A DNA stretch of 64,000 bases from assembly GCA_965153455.1 (NCBI GenBank), contig OZ234494.1, positions 15,066,001 to 15,130,000 of the forward strand, in the 5' to 3' direction. Positions within the stretch are counted from its first letter, which is position 1; each line of letters opens with the position of its first letter. Both the position numbers and the translations under genes were made by a program. The notes under the pieces were generated by a model. That model was given only the letters and a program-made list of their open reading frames with translations, did not search any database and was not told the origin of the DNA. Below, in pieces: positions 33,357-46,094 of the stretch. This DNA is from Sphagnum compactum (lineage: Eukaryota; Bryophyta; Sphagnopsida; Sphagnales).

Positions 33357-33582
33357 AAAAAATTACCAACAGCATCCCAGGAGTGATGGCTTGTTGGTAT
33401 AGCCCCTTATAGGTCCCTCGGACCACAAAAGGTCTAGGGTTCAAACCCAATGGTGTGCCAGGTGCTGCTACCTGCGCTCTGCCCTATGAGCTCAACTTGG
33501 GGCCAACAGCTTGTCATGTCAGGTCTGCTTGCTGTGCTTCAAAAAGGGAAATTTTGTTTTTTCTAAAAAATTACCAATAGCA
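33357..33582 (+). mobile_element. tRNA-derived SINE with 18-bp target duplication
   Basis: The 190-bp body (33375-33564) has an A box TGGCTTGTTGG (33387-33397) and a perfect B box GGTTCAAACCC (33438-33448), as in RNA polymerase III promoters of tRNA-derived SINEs. The body ends in a T-rich tail (TTTTGTTTTTTCT). Flanks AAAAAATTACCAACAGCA (33357-33374) and AAAAAATTACCAATAGCA (33565-33582) match at 17 of 18 bases. This is the clearest SINE in the window. Confidence 0.92.
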
Positions 33583-36529
33583 ATGTGGCTTGCAGTGAGG
33601 GCTTGACTAACTGAACATCAGGCAAAGGGACTTTTATTCAATGGATGTCAAATTGGAAGACTTGATTCCAAAAAAGATGAAGCAATTACAAAAGAAAGAG
33701 ACAAGAATCGGACAACAACCTGCAATGAAGCTGGGTCCTAAAACCTGGCCACTATACCAGTGTCCAGTGTCAAATTAGAGGTAGGAAAAGTCCTTGTGTG
33801 TGCAAGGAGAGGGACGCCAACTCTGCCGTCACCACCCTAGATAAGATGACAGACTACTGCCTTTTTCGCAGGGCCATTGAAATCCATCATCTAAACAATG
33901 TAATGATGACAAAAAGGGGGAGCTGTAGAGACTTTTCATGTCCCACACTTTGTTGGGAAATTGTTAGTGCAAACGGCCAGAGATTTCCGGCACCAATGGT
34001 CAAAAGGTAGCTTGTGACAATGCCTGAGCCTGACCCCACCACTGGTCCAGCTCCTTCCTCAGGAGAACCACTATATTACACTTTGCTTACACCATGACTT
34101 GAGACCACAGCAATGGTGGCTGCAGATGCTGTTGTTACAATTCCTGCACCTTTCAAAGCCACAATTTCAAATATCATGGACTCTTGTCACAGCTTTCCTG
34201 CATGACTTCATCATATCAATTACATGGTTTTGAGTATCCCATGAGGTGAAGTGCAGTGCTGTCAATTCCAGATTCAGGCACACACTGCATCAGAGCTCCA
34301 AAGCTGCTCAGCTTCTGCCCCCTCTTGATGCACTGCCTGCATTTCATAACCTCCTGGACCAAAAACCCTCTCCACAAATAACAATTACATGCTCAATGTT
34401 GTATGGATGTAAGTCAGTTTCTGGAGATCAAGCATAACAGGAATCTATGCTCTTCTGAAAACTCCAAGTATGTACCTTCTTGTTTGACACCCAATAAGCT
34501 TGCTCCTGGATATGTAGCAGCAACTACATCAGCAAAATATCCCAAAACAAGCACTGCCCCTGCCCTCCCAAAAAAAAAAACCAATCTATTATATGAAATA
34601 ACGTGGGTGTGCAGCCAACAAGCTCAACATGGATGTACCTATTTCAGAGGATGTCTCTGCAGACTCCAGAACAAGACACTTATTAACCAGAACTTCAGAT
34701 GGAATAGCCCCTTGTAAGGACATTCTGATCACCCTTCAAATTCTTACTCGCAAATGCACACAAACACAATTGATGCACCCACTGCCCATGCTTCAAAATG
34801 CCAGTCACACCAGCAACCTATACATATCAAATTTGGGAACAGAACATGCAATTAAAATGGATGATTGCACAGCAGATAAGAAGTTTTGAGCATGGATATG
34901 TACCCAAGTTTTACCTGTCTTGAGATAGATTTCATCAACCTTCACAATTTCTCTAAGGCCACACACCACAGAGAACTATAGTTTTGCCTCCGATGCATCC
35001 ACATGCTGTTGACATCACAGGGCACCAGTAGACTTCAAGTGAACAAGAAGTACATTCATTCCAGATCAATAGGCTGGAGAGATCAGCTAGAATGCAATGT
35101 TTCTGCACTGCACCCTACACCAATGTCTCCCACTTGTTGGGCCATTCTCCTTGCAAGGTACTTTGACCAAGCAAGAGAAGTTCTAGTGGTGCATGAGACA
35201 TAATTCACATGGTGAAACTTTGGTGCAGGTGCAGATGCAGGAACATAGCATTACAGCATATTTATAAACAGCACTGGTGTGCAGTAGCAGCATGATCCAT
35301 TGCTGGACAGTCCACAGTTCCCAAAGAAATCAACAAAAGCTGTCACTCTCTGAGTTCAATTCGACTCAACATGAAAGAAGGATTGCAAAAGCTTATGCCA
35401 ATGATCAGATTGGCATCGCAACAAAACTACATTTGAACACAGAGAAATTATAACAGATCCTAAGGATCTTGGAACAAACTGCTCAATTGCCCAAGTTTTA
35501 TATCAGAAAATATCTACAAACTGCCGGGTTTTATCCCCTTGGCTGAATTCCCAAGCAGACTCAATGCCACAGACCAGAACCAAACAACTGCTTCAGATAT
35601 CAATCAGCATGCGAATTTTGCTAGAACATTGCAGTTCAAGATTGCTCTTGGCAATTAATGATAACTGTACATGAAGAACTCATGTTTGGTACTACTGCAC
35701 ATATGACACAGCTTAACTGAATTGCTGACAAACTGAAGCAACTGACAAGTTGCTTAACTTGCAACAGTGGCCAGCACTGAACATTGAGAAAATTCAAAAC
35801 AATCCCCAAGTGTGTACCCAAAAAAAAAAGCCATTTTCTGGCAAACTGGTGCTGCAGGGCAAAAGAACCAGAAAGAAACTAGAGAAATGCAGCATCATAG
35901 AGACTGAACTCCAAAGGGAAAACATAGCATGGAATCAAGCAGGAAAACCCATGAACCCACAAAAAATTGATCTCTGTCTCTTATGCGGCAAAAAGGAAAA
36001 GTGACGTACTAAACCCATGAGCTCAACATGTTGAAGATGACTCTTTTCCCCTAAGGACCCAACCAGATGACTAATGTCATGAATTGCCACGTGAGGCAGA
36101 ACAGCAACAAAATTGTACTACAACAGGGACTGTTCACCATCCACAGGCACAACTGAGAAGGCAGATTCCCAGGAAAAAAAACACACACACACACACACAC
36201 ACACACCAGCCATTGAAAGACAACCAGAGCTCCCTACACAAAATTCCTCCAGATAATGCTAATGCTGAGCTGCAGAAGAAGAAGGCCGAATGATAAGTAA
36301 CGAGAGATTGCATGGGGATCTATATAGCACTGCACCACAACAGCAGAGGCCTGCTACACTAGGGTCCCACCTGATCTATCTATCTATCTATGGCCGTCTC
36401 CTGGTCATCCATGCATATGATAGATACATTCACAACAACTCATCCTTCTTGTAAACAGAAGATATGAATGAGAGGAAGCAAACAGGAAAGGAAAAAAGGA
36501 GAAAAAGATAGATAATGGGTTCACCTAAA
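33583..36529. other. Less AT-rich intergenic stretch, no gene recognised
   Basis: Base composition is more balanced than the surroundings, but frames on both strands stay under about 105 codons (for example 34403-34717, 35750-36004) and show no family resemblance. It could be intron, untranslated exon or old element debris next to the CpG-rich island at 36530. I see no domain, splice pattern or RNA gene that decides this. Confidence 0.45.
36181..36206. repeat. (AC)13 microsatellite
   Basis: Thirteen uninterrupted AC dinucleotides. A short ATCT tetranucleotide run follows at about 36374-36391. Confidence 0.95.
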
Positions 36530-37110
36530 TTTGCTTTGTATTATCAATCAAATCCCTCCCTTGCATCACGTCGCACTCCCTGCAATCACGCATCCATCTC
36601 TGTTGCTGCTGCAATGAAAGATCTTCCTTCGTAGCCTTTTTCCCTTCACCTCTTTCCTTTCTGTGCATTTCTGTTGTTGTTGGTAATGGTAACTCCCTAA
36701 TCTGCGCTGATCAAAAGTTCATCCGCACCAAAAAAAAAAAAGGGAAAAAAAAAAGAAGGAGATTTTCTAATGGGTAGGTTGCCCTCTACGCCTCATCGAG
36801 TCACCACATACCCAAAGCAGCTCCCAAAACACCACCGCACTTCTCGGCTTCACTCTCGAACAACATATCTCGGACGTCATAAGTCTCGCAGGAGCAAAAG
36901 CTTCACACTAGCATGCCTAGAGCGTCGTTGGTTCTTCTTCACTACTCTCTACGCACCCTCTTCCTTCCCCAGCGTCCCCGGGCTTTTCCTTGTACGCCCA
37001 CTAATCAGATCCCGTTTTCCCACCCATCATCTCGTAATCATGAAAAACCCAATTGCGCACCAACAGGTAGGTAGGTAAGAAGGTAGGTATCAAACTATTC
37101 TTCACACCCT
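36530..37110. promoter_or_regulatory. CpG-rich island, possible promoter or 5' region
   Basis: CpG dinucleotides are frequent (CATCACGTCGCAC, CTCGGACGTC, ACGCGTAG and others), unlike the CpG-poor flanks, and pyrimidine-rich 5'-UTR-like tracts (CCCTTCACCTCTTTCC) occur. A 102-codon plus frame (36770-37078, starting MGRLPSTPHRVTTYPKQL) is Arg/His/Ser-rich and not recognised. Escape from methylation decay would fit a host promoter, but no gene is visible on either side. Confidence 0.35.
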
Positions 37111-38540
37111 ACGCGTAGAAAATCAAAAGTACCTACCTAAATCAAACCAAATTTTTTTGATTTCAAATCAATCTCGAATGCCCTAGGTGGGTAGTATCAC
37201 AAGCCATATCTCCTTGTTTTACTAACACCACCACCTTAGGGCGCCCCCCCACCCCTCCTTCTTCCTCCCCCACTCCCCCCTCCACTTCACACCTTAGGTG
37301 ATAAGTGCACTTGATGCTAATGGATCCCATTTTATTTTTCTTTGAAGTGGGATATTCCTGGTTATAAGGTGCCCTCTAAATACCCTAAGCAATTTCTTGC
37401 AGTGCTTTAGGTGTAGGGTAAAGTTGGAGGCTGTGGGCTTTATTAGAAAACAGACATGCGCCTAGCAGGGCCAAGTGCAGGCTGAATTCTATTACAGCCT
37501 ACATCTGAGGGCTTTACCAAGTGTAAAGACCTTCCCTCTCTTTAGTTGATATGCTTCATGCAACTGGTTGAGGGTTTGGTTCTTAGTGGTTCCCTTTCCT
37601 CCTTGTGGCCTGCCTCTTTTGGGCTGTTTGCTTGCCTGGACTTTGGTCCTTGCCCCTTGTTTCTTTTTCTTTTTATAAAGTTGGGCAGAGTTCCATCATT
37701 TTATTTGGCAAAACTTTTTGTGTCATGAATTGTTCTGGTTAAGCCTTCAAACTTCACAGGTTTTATATTCACAGAAAATGATTCCAAAATAATGCCCACT
37801 CATGCACTTTTGTTAGTTGAAAATGCATGACTAGGAATCCAGCAACACACTAAGACAATCTATGCTCTCTTCTAAAGTTTGTATAGGGATTGTTGAGAAG
37901 TGAGTGGCTGTTTCTCTTCTAGCCCCAAATGAGAATGCCAGGAATAAATACAGGGGTATCATGCCCTCCAATTGCACCACAAATATTGGAGCAGGTATTT
38001 TTGTGTAGATAGTGCCTGAGGCAGGCCTTGTCTGGGCCCTTATTCCGGTAATGCGTGTGGCCAAGGGTATTACACAAGATACAAATCAATGGATTTTTTT
38101 TGAGTACTTTATTTTTCCTGTGATACGCAGCAGGCATATCTGACAGGGATCATGAGAAAAAAAAGAGACATAGGGCATTTTGAAAAATAGAATGACAACG
38201 GGTTGCAAGTTCTTATGCTTTGTAAGTATTCCTCCAAATACAGTATGGATCTGGCTGAAGGCTTCTAGGTGATGTTTAAAGTCCCCAGGAAGGGCTCACA
38301 TGACGGGTTTCTAATATGGTCTTGGCCTTCAAAATAATTCTTTGAACTAGGAAAGATTCCTCTTGAAGGGCGTACATGATGAAGGGCCTCCAACATCGTC
38401 TTAGCCTTCATGATAGTCCTTGAAATGCCCAATATTCCACAATTAATGCACAAATTGAGTTTCCAAGATTCCAGTCCATATTTGAGATATTTCAGAGGGC
38501 TTGGTGGAAACCAAGTTCATGGGGTGTGTGAACATCTCTT
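37111..38540. other. Intergenic sequence
   Basis: No recognisable gene. A C-rich tract lies at 37235-37285. A diverged tandem pair of about 76 bp (GGGCTCACATGA and GGGCGTACATGA) lies at 38285-38420. Confidence 0.45.
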
Positions 38541-38560
38541 GGGGGGGGGGGGGGGGGGGG
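38541..38560. repeat. 20-base poly-G tract in a G-rich block
   Basis: Twenty consecutive G, followed by GGAGGGGATTAGGGGGCGAG and further G runs to about 38600. It could form G-quadruplexes. Length may be uncertain because homopolymers are error-prone in sequencing. Confidence 0.8.
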
Positions 38561-38948
38561 TGTAAGGAGGGGATTAGGGGGCGAGGGGTGGAAGGGGGGC
38601 TTTCAAGATTTGACTATGAAGCTTTTGAGATTGGGTTTAGCCTTGTTGGATTCATCAGATTGTTGGCTGCAGCAATCCTGTTGAGATTGTGTGCACATGT
38701 AAATGACTCAACCATTTGATCTTTTGCACGATACAGATATTCTTTCAGTAGCCTATGTGTGGATGAAACAGACCAGTTTTTGTCTTTCAAGGTTGACGAC
38801 CATAAGACGCAAATGCACAGATGTGCATGAAGCTACTTTGGAGTCAGTATATAAAACACACAAAAAATGACCTTTCACGGACTTCACGATGGAGATGACA
38901 TGACTAAAAGCCTCATGCCATCTCCATCCCTGTGGCACAACTTTGTCC
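38561..38948. other. Intergenic sequence
   Basis: Nothing recognisable between the poly-G tract and the MITE. Confidence 0.5.
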
Positions 38949-39144
38949 TAATAGTGCAGGGGCAGCTTCAACACCCATTTGTTGAATAATTAAGTAATTT
39001 TAAAGATTCCATGTTGAAAAACTTAATATTTTTAAATATTTTAAAAGATTCTCTATTTTACTGGTTCTTTGAAAGTAGTATTTTGAAATTTTGAATATTT
39101 CTACTAAAAATATAATTAGTGTTGAAGCTGCCAATGTACTAGGG
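38949..39144. mobile_element. Small MITE with CAGGGGCAGCTTCAACAC ends
   Basis: The left end CAGGGGCAGCTTCAACAC starts at 38957. The right side carries GTGTTGAAGCTGCC, its reverse complement, ending near 39136, which makes about 180 bp. The 8-bp flanks TAATAGTG and TACTAGGG match at 6 of 8 bases, fitting an old hAT-type duplication. The interior is AT-rich and non-coding. Confidence 0.7.
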
Positions 39145-39159
39145 TATGCTTTGGCCCAA

Positions 39160-39385
39160 TATCCCTTGTTTATGAAGTGAATTGTCTTTGGTCTATCACT
39201 ATGCTTTGAAATGAAGGTGCATGAATTTGACAACATCTCTTGTTTGTAGAGTGGCTTATCTTTGATCTGTTGCTATATTTTGAATTTGAATTGAAGGCAT
39301 ATGAGTTTTTAGAGTATTCCTTATTTATGAAGTGCCTTGTTGTTGATCTGGCATTGTGCTCTGAATTGAAGGTGTGAATTTTGTA
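39160..39385. repeat. Three-copy diverged tandem repeat
   Basis: CTTGTTTATGAAGTG, TTTGGTCTATCACTATGCT and TTGAAATGAAGGTGCATGA recur three times with a period of about 75-90 bp and frequent substitutions. Confidence 0.55.
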
Positions 39386-42300
39386 ATGGTACCCCTATTC
39401 ACCACAATTTTCAAAGCTTTGCACAGGAGCTTATTATGGTAAAAGCTCGCGGCTGAGGTCATTACTGAGTATAAAGATCTACTTCAATTTTAATTTGTTT
39501 GGTGGTACCTGTCAGGTATGACAAGAAAACAAAAACAAAAAAGGGTGAGCATTTCAAAAACAAAATGCATGCCCCCCAAACAATGAAAGAAAAATTATTA
39601 TTGAGTAACATGCCCTCCAATCTATATAATATTTTTTTCAATGCTTTTTTTTATAATAGCATTCATACCCACCTCTTCCAAGCCTAACTACCTCATTCAT
39701 TTCACAAACCCACCTACATGAAAAGGAAAATTAACATGTGTTTCTTGATACTGAAATTTCATAATTTGTTCTTTACAAAGAACATATTTGAAAAAACCAT
39801 CATTGATCAAAATCTCTCAAAGTGGTTACTATTCTTCAAGCCATTATCGAACTTGATATCATATTGCAATGTATATCTCAATTCCAATATTCACAATTAT
39901 CTTATATTGGTGTTTTCAAACACATGTATGGAATCATTTTGATGCAAGTATAAGAACCAACATTCATCTTTGTTACCAAATTGTGGGAGACCCGTGACTT
40001 TTTAGGTCGGTACCTTTTTTTTACTATGGGGAGCCCGCAACTCTTTAGGTCGGTACTACTTTTTTGATGGGCTATATTAATTCTAGATTACTTCCATATG
40101 TACATGCATCCATAAGAATTTTGTTCACCAAATAATCACGGAGAGATATATATAATATTCTTGCTAGCCACATCGAAATATGTAGTCTTTCATTTCAAGC
40201 ATTTCAGATTTTGATTTTCCTAAACATAACATGTTTTATCAATCATGTTGCCATTCTCCCATCAGGTCTATCTTCTATATATATGTATGTATATATTCTT
40301 TCCAAAGGACTCTTGTTAATGAAATTTTTATTAGGGATCATTTCCAAGCCTATGCATTTGTTTTGAGATTCACCTGTCCACTTAGGTGATTGTTTAGCAA
40401 GTGATGTGTTGGTTGTCAAGATATTGCGGTGGATTGGGATTTTTTTAATAAAAGGTGATAGATTAAAAATTCATGATTTTTATAATGGTAAAAAAATTTC
40501 ATTGAAAAAAATTAAGATTATATTGTTATGTAAAGGTGTAATTTTTTTTTTGCATGATTATATTATTTTGAAAGCATTTAAATCATTTAAAAACACATTT
40601 TAAGATTATACAATCTTAAAATAATGTTTTAGAATAATGTTTGGATATAATGTTTTAGAATTATTCTTGAAGATTGTATACTCATTAAATTCAATCTAAA
40701 TTGTTCCACATGTTTTCATAATATATTTAAAATATTTTCATCTAAACACATTGTAGACTTGTAACATTAATATAATTTTTGATACTAAAGCATGAAAAAT
40801 CAATTATTGATTACAATCTTAATAATTCTTATTAGTGTGATTGCACCCTGGTCATTTTATTTTGTACCTAAACATATATATTTTATGTAATTTTCACACA
40901 TCCATTGTTTATGATTGAATTGCTCAAATTATTCAACAAGCATCAACCTTGAATGTTTTTCCAAGATAAAATAAGTCATCCAAAAATTACTTGCATGTTC
41001 CATTGAAGGTAGATTGAAATTATAAACTGGGTCTCACCCATTCAGTGTTTTAAGCTGATTTCTTTTGCCTCCATATTATATTAAACCACATTCCAACCTC
41101 AAAATATTTTAGTAAGGTGGTTAAGAATGAAACTGATATGTTGTTGGACATGGCATACAATGCACATAATATGTAGTGAATTGAAACTTGTAGCGAGAGA
41201 TTTCATGGGATAATCTACTCAGCTGCATCATATTATAGGCTAGTAATGAATGACCAAGTTACGAACACATTGTATTTATTTTTTCCACAAAATGTTGGAG
41301 GATGTGAAAATTGAAAAAGGTTGTAGGTTATTCATTTTGCCATGCTTATCACCCGATGTGAGCATGGGGGGCAAACCAATATGCATTTGATCCCACCTTT
41401 TTCTTGAGGCATGCACTCAACTGTCAAGTAAAGAAAAAATGAAGAAAATTGCTCTAATTAGCAATAATCTCCAAAATATTGCAACATATGATCCTTTGGT
41501 GTTTAGTATCCCAACTTCCAAGTGACACAAATGTGCCAAATGCAAGACCATAAAGTACAAGCTTGAGTATTGCTGGATTTGGAATGTTTGTGGCCCACAT
41601 GGGATGTGAGTTACAATATATAATATGTTTACTACCTTGTAATTGATTCGTTGTTGCTTTGGAAAAGGGGTGGGGGAATAAAGCCTCAAGACAACCAATG
41701 GGAAATTCTTAGTGCAAACTAAGGGATTGAGTGGTTCCTTACCATATGGGCTTAAAACAACTATTTTCAAAAGTGTAATTCAACGATGGGTTTTTTTTTT
41801 TCCAGTGTCCTTGAAAGCAAGGGATGCCTATTCAAGCTCCCTTGCTGCCTCAAGAAGGGGGAGAATCAACAGAAAGTGCCAATTCCATAGCTCCTGGACC
41901 TTTACTTTTAACACCAGGGAACAGCCCGAGGACAGCCCGTGCCATTCCGTAGTACATAATCATGGAAATGTGGTTGCCCAACCTTATCACAAGGCTTGAC
42001 CTCCATGGACCCTCATGACCCTAGGCGACAACATGGTTGTTGCATCACCATTGTAACAAGTGACACCTACTAGAACCGTATCAGATATGAATTTAGCATG
42101 GCCTAGTCCTAAAATAAACCCAGACCATTTGCAAGGGACCCATCAATCCAAACTCTGAATCACTTAGCATCTCTTGACGTGTCAGCTGGATCTTACAATT
42201 TCATAAGTCTCCTGTGCAAGGTTATCGCATGTTAGGCTTGAGAAATGACTAAAATGTATGCTACTACGAAAATTGTGACGTTCTTTACAGATATTTAATC

Positions 42301-43430
42301 AACAACCGATATCAGAAACTAGGCACTGACTATTCCCCAAGGTTGCACCTTATCTTTCCTCTTAGGTTTGCCTAAGAAACTCATGAGGACTAAAACTAGT
42401 GGCAAAAAAACTTGTACTAGTGGTTCTTGAAAACATTTGGAACTTCAAATGGACATCACAAGTACTACATGCATGAGAACAAATGCATGGTAGCATGATT
42501 GGTTCGTGAGACCATTCAGCAGAGTATTCTTTTGTCATTAGTTTAGAAATTGTTTTGAATGGGCAATGCCGACTCCGCATTGCTGCCTCTTCGTTTCAGA
42601 GGTGACATTTGTAACAGGTTTTTGTGTCTTATTCCCTTACTTTTGAAGGGTTTTTTTTCTCAGGTGGGACAGGTGATCATCTGCTGGTTCTACTTTTGGT
42701 TTCGCCAGTTCCATGTAGGGCAGGGAACCCTGCAGTGATGTGAATCAACTGTGAGGAACAGGCCGGTCATAGAACACTTTAAAAGTCAGAGGAAATGTGT
42801 GATCTCTTCTGCATGGGTTGCCTCTGAGGTCTGACGATTGATTTGTAGAGGAGTCTGGGCAGCACATGCTGCCCTTTAGATCACTGGATTTGGACAAGGA
42901 ACACAAAAGTTAGGACTTCCCAAAGGTTTCGGCCTCATTGCCTCAAAAACAGCTTCCATCAAACAATTTTTGCCCTTATCTTAAAGCAATCTAACATCTA
43001 TTTACACACGTATCATACCTGACCCATGTCAAACATCCAGGATATCATCAAACAACCTCCTACCCAAATGTACACCCTCCATTGGAAATAATGAACATGT
43101 TTATTCAATTGTTGAGATTAAAACCCAAAAATGGGCAAGCACATGTTTGGTGATTGATGCCCTAAAGTGTAACTAAACCCTAATTTTATAATGTTCTCCA
43201 ATGTAGCGCCGCTCCATAACCCACCACCCCAACTCCCATTCCCTTTCCTCTCCCCCCATCCATTTTGAATCCCTCTCGCTCATGGCCCTCTCATTGTTAC
43301 CGAGAGCTTTGCTCATTGTGTAGATTTTTGTGACCGTTCTCATGGTGCTCATCGTGTGTTCAAAACATTTTCCTAAGGTACAAACAATTACAACTTCCCA
43401 ACTTCTCTCCTACATGCTTAGTGATTCCAT
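39386..43430. other. AT-rich intergenic sequence
   Basis: No recognisable gene. A direct pair GGAGACCCGTGACTTTTTAG / GGAGCCCGCAACTCTTTAGG lies at 39985-40062. The longest frames (41417-41770 minus, 41712-41999 plus) overlap each other and show no family resemblance. Confidence 0.5.
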
Positions 43431-43680
43431 GTTGTTTGTGAGTTGCACGTGTTGGAGCGGGTCTTCTCTTGGTGTGTGTGTTCTTCATGGTCCCCTCCTA
43501 ATCCTCTTGCATGTGTTCTTCATGATTTTCTCTTAGTGCTCTTGGTGTGTTTTTCACAGTCCTCTCCTAGTGCTTTAAAGGTGTGTTCTTTGCAATCCTC
43601 TCCTGGTGTTCTTCATGTGGTCTCTGCGGTGCTCAAGTGGTGTGTTCTTTGCGGTCCTCCCCTAATGCTTTTTATGAACA
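43431..43680. repeat. Degenerate TGTGTTCTT/GTCCTCTCC tandem repeat
   Basis: TGTGTTCTTCATGG, TGTGTTCTTTGCAATCC, TCCTCTCCTAGTGCT and CTCTTGGTGTG recur with a loose period of about 45-60 bp. Frames over it are Ser/Leu/Cys/Val-rich repeats and not taken as genes. Confidence 0.5.
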
Positions 43681-44689
43681 AAAAATTTTGCTGCCAATGT
43701 TATCTAGTCTTTTTCCTAATGCTTTTCATAAACTAAGAACCTTCTTATTGCTATTTGGTCATTCTCTTACAACTATTTAATCATTCTTTTCTTGAGCTTC
43801 GAATTTTAACTATTAATCCCCATGAACTTGGAACGTCAGTTGTTCTTCTTCTTGAGCTTGGAATTTGATCACCTATTGCTCTTCTTGAATTTTGATTATG
43901 AGTTGCAGCTATGGTGTTGTCAACAATATGGTTTTCATGGTGTTGTTCAAAATCAAACCTTCATTACTATTGGTCCTTCTTTTTTTCCCAACTTTTTTTT
44001 TTTTTTTTGGGTCATCTTTGTCTATTTCATTCAGCAGCAAACCTCACCCCACTCCCTGCTCTTTATAATTTAAATTGTTTATCTAAGTGTGTTGCAAGGA
44101 TGCTGTAATGGTCTTTTTTTATGCATTCGAGCCCTAAACTGCTATTAAGCTTATTTTTGGGCATTCGTTGTTTCACCTAGGTTGAAACCCTTATATCCAA
44201 CAAGGTGAGATCTCATCCCTTTTTTGAAATCTATCCCTTAATTTTTTTACTATTGTGAATGACCAAATTGAAATGAAACTTGTTGGATGGTGTTTACAAA
44301 TTCCCTTTGAATTATTCTTTTAACTACAGTTGTTGCTATAAGAAATTTTCTAACTTGTTTTATTTGCCTCTCTTTCCTTTGATTTTTTCTATTTTAGTTT
44401 CTCTATCCATTGATTTTTGTCACATGAATTTCAAATATTCTTTTGAAATCACAACATGTCTCTGCAAATAATTCATTAATGGTTTTTGTCCATTGGTCCT
44501 TCTTATAAGTAGATGTGGCAATGATATCAAACTCCTCCCTGCTAATGCTTCTTGAGTTGAATGCTATGGGTTTTTTATTGTTGCTTCCACATCCAATGAA
44601 GGTTGTGCCAAATCTTCAACTAAGGTTTTTTATGTTGTTACATATTCATGGTTAGTGATTATTGAAGACCTAGGCATATTTACATAATA
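43681..44689. other. T-rich intergenic sequence
   Basis: No recognisable gene. Long T runs occur at about 43980-44010. Confidence 0.5.
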
Positions 44690-45790
44690 CCTCTAATCTT
44701 GAACTATTTCCTCATGAATTATAGACTCTATTGTTTTTGTTATGTTGATCAACTCTTTTGCAGCAACATTTTCTACCCATTGCATTTCACCATCCTCATC
44801 TTCATTTAAGTAGCAGCCATCATCTTCTTCTCCTTTGGTTTGATTATGTAATGTGCAAAAGGTATTAGGGCTTATTTTATGATCCATAGCCTTAGGATTA
44901 AATGGCCAAATTCTAATAACTTTGAACCATGATATGATTTTTTTCTTACGAATGTTTGGTTTAGGGCTTTGTTTACCCACCTTGCCAATGTTATTTTATA
45001 TGGTTCAATGTAATTCCTTTTGACCATTGTTGTATCTTTTTCTCTTCTAAAAGTAATTTTGAAAGGTTCGAAGCAAGCCACATATAAAGGCTAAAATGCA
45101 TGAGATGTATGCAAAGGTAAAGTCACCATATCTAACCCAAATTATCTTGCTTGTTCAATTGCCTCTAAGGTGACATGGGATCCATGTCCATCCAAGATCA
45201 ACAAATGCCTATTGTTTATGGATATTCCACCTAGTATTAACTTCTTGGAAAAAAACAAAAATTCCTTGAAAAGGAAGGTCATCCATGCTTTTGATTACAT
45301 GGCCATACAAATACTTGGTTTACAAAGTTGTATGTAGTCATTGTGTATCTTCTTTCCTCTAAAAATGTAGAACCCTAGCAATGATGTTCTAGTTGCATTA
45401 ACAACACAATTAACATTTAGCCATTTTTTGGACTTAGGTATGGTGTTATACATGTGATGTGAAACTCATTTTGCCAAGACTCTTGCTCCTAGTTGTTTCT
45501 TGTTTGGATGTTTGTTTCATCAAAATTCTAAATTTGTGATTTGTAACATAGTTGTGCTTATTGTACAAGATTTTAAGTTGTGGTAAAAGTTGTGGTAGGA
45601 TTGAGTTGTTAATCCTTGTGCTCAGCTGATGTCCAAATCCTCAACTCGACAAATGTTAAATTCAAGATGTTTTTGCTTGAACTAATACCACTAGGAGTTC
45701 CTTCGTATTCTAATGCCCAACACCAAAATGTTTTTTCAATCCCAAACATCGGGTCCTTGTAAAACTAATGTAGCTCTTTCCCTTCATCTA
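44690..45790 (-). pseudogene. Pogo/CENP-B-like DDE transposase pseudogene
   Basis: Minus-strand reading across frames gives, in order: EYEGTPSGISSSKNILNLTF (about 45690); a segment matching the first-Asp region of the family (HNYVTNHKFRILMKQT, about 45540), where that Asp is not visible; KKWLNVNCVVNATRTSLLGF and YIFRGKK (about 45400); AWMT (about 45290); LLILDGHGSHVTLEAIEQAR (about 45200), which holds the second catalytic Asp; TLPLHTSHAF; CFEPFKITFRREKDTTMVK (about 45050); and IRIWPFNPKAMDHK near the C terminus. These are hallmark segments of the DDE_1 endonuclease family (pogo/Tigger/jerky-like), which cuts and pastes Tc1/mariner-superfamily elements. In-frame stops and frame changes show it is inactive. 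Terminal inverted repeats were not identified. Confidence 0.82.
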
Positions 45791-46094
45791 ACAGTACTAA
45801 AACCCCCTATGTTCCCCCCTTGTAGATTGAAGTTTAGTTCACCACCCATTGTTGGGCCCTAATTAGCTTAACCAGTTTTGGTTAAAGATAAGTAGGTCGA
45901 CTAAGGAAGTTTTGGGGTTTACCTTAAGTCTAAGTGGGTAGGTTAAGGCATATGACCTTATCTTAGTGAGACTTGAAGGGCGGGTGGCCTGGTTAGGATA
46001 AGGGGAAAAATAGGTTGGTGGGATTAAGATAGGGTTGGGTTACTTTATCCTTATTCAAGAATAGTTAAACTTGTTGGATAAGGAGGTATGGACA
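45791..46094. other. Intergenic sequence
   Basis: Nothing recognisable between the transposase remnant and the solo LTR. Confidence 0.5.

Noticed and set aside
36770-37078. 102-codon frame as a host gene
   Set aside because: There is no family resemblance, it is Arg/His/Ser-rich and it lies inside a CpG-rich island that could be untranslated. Recorded as part of the possible promoter only.
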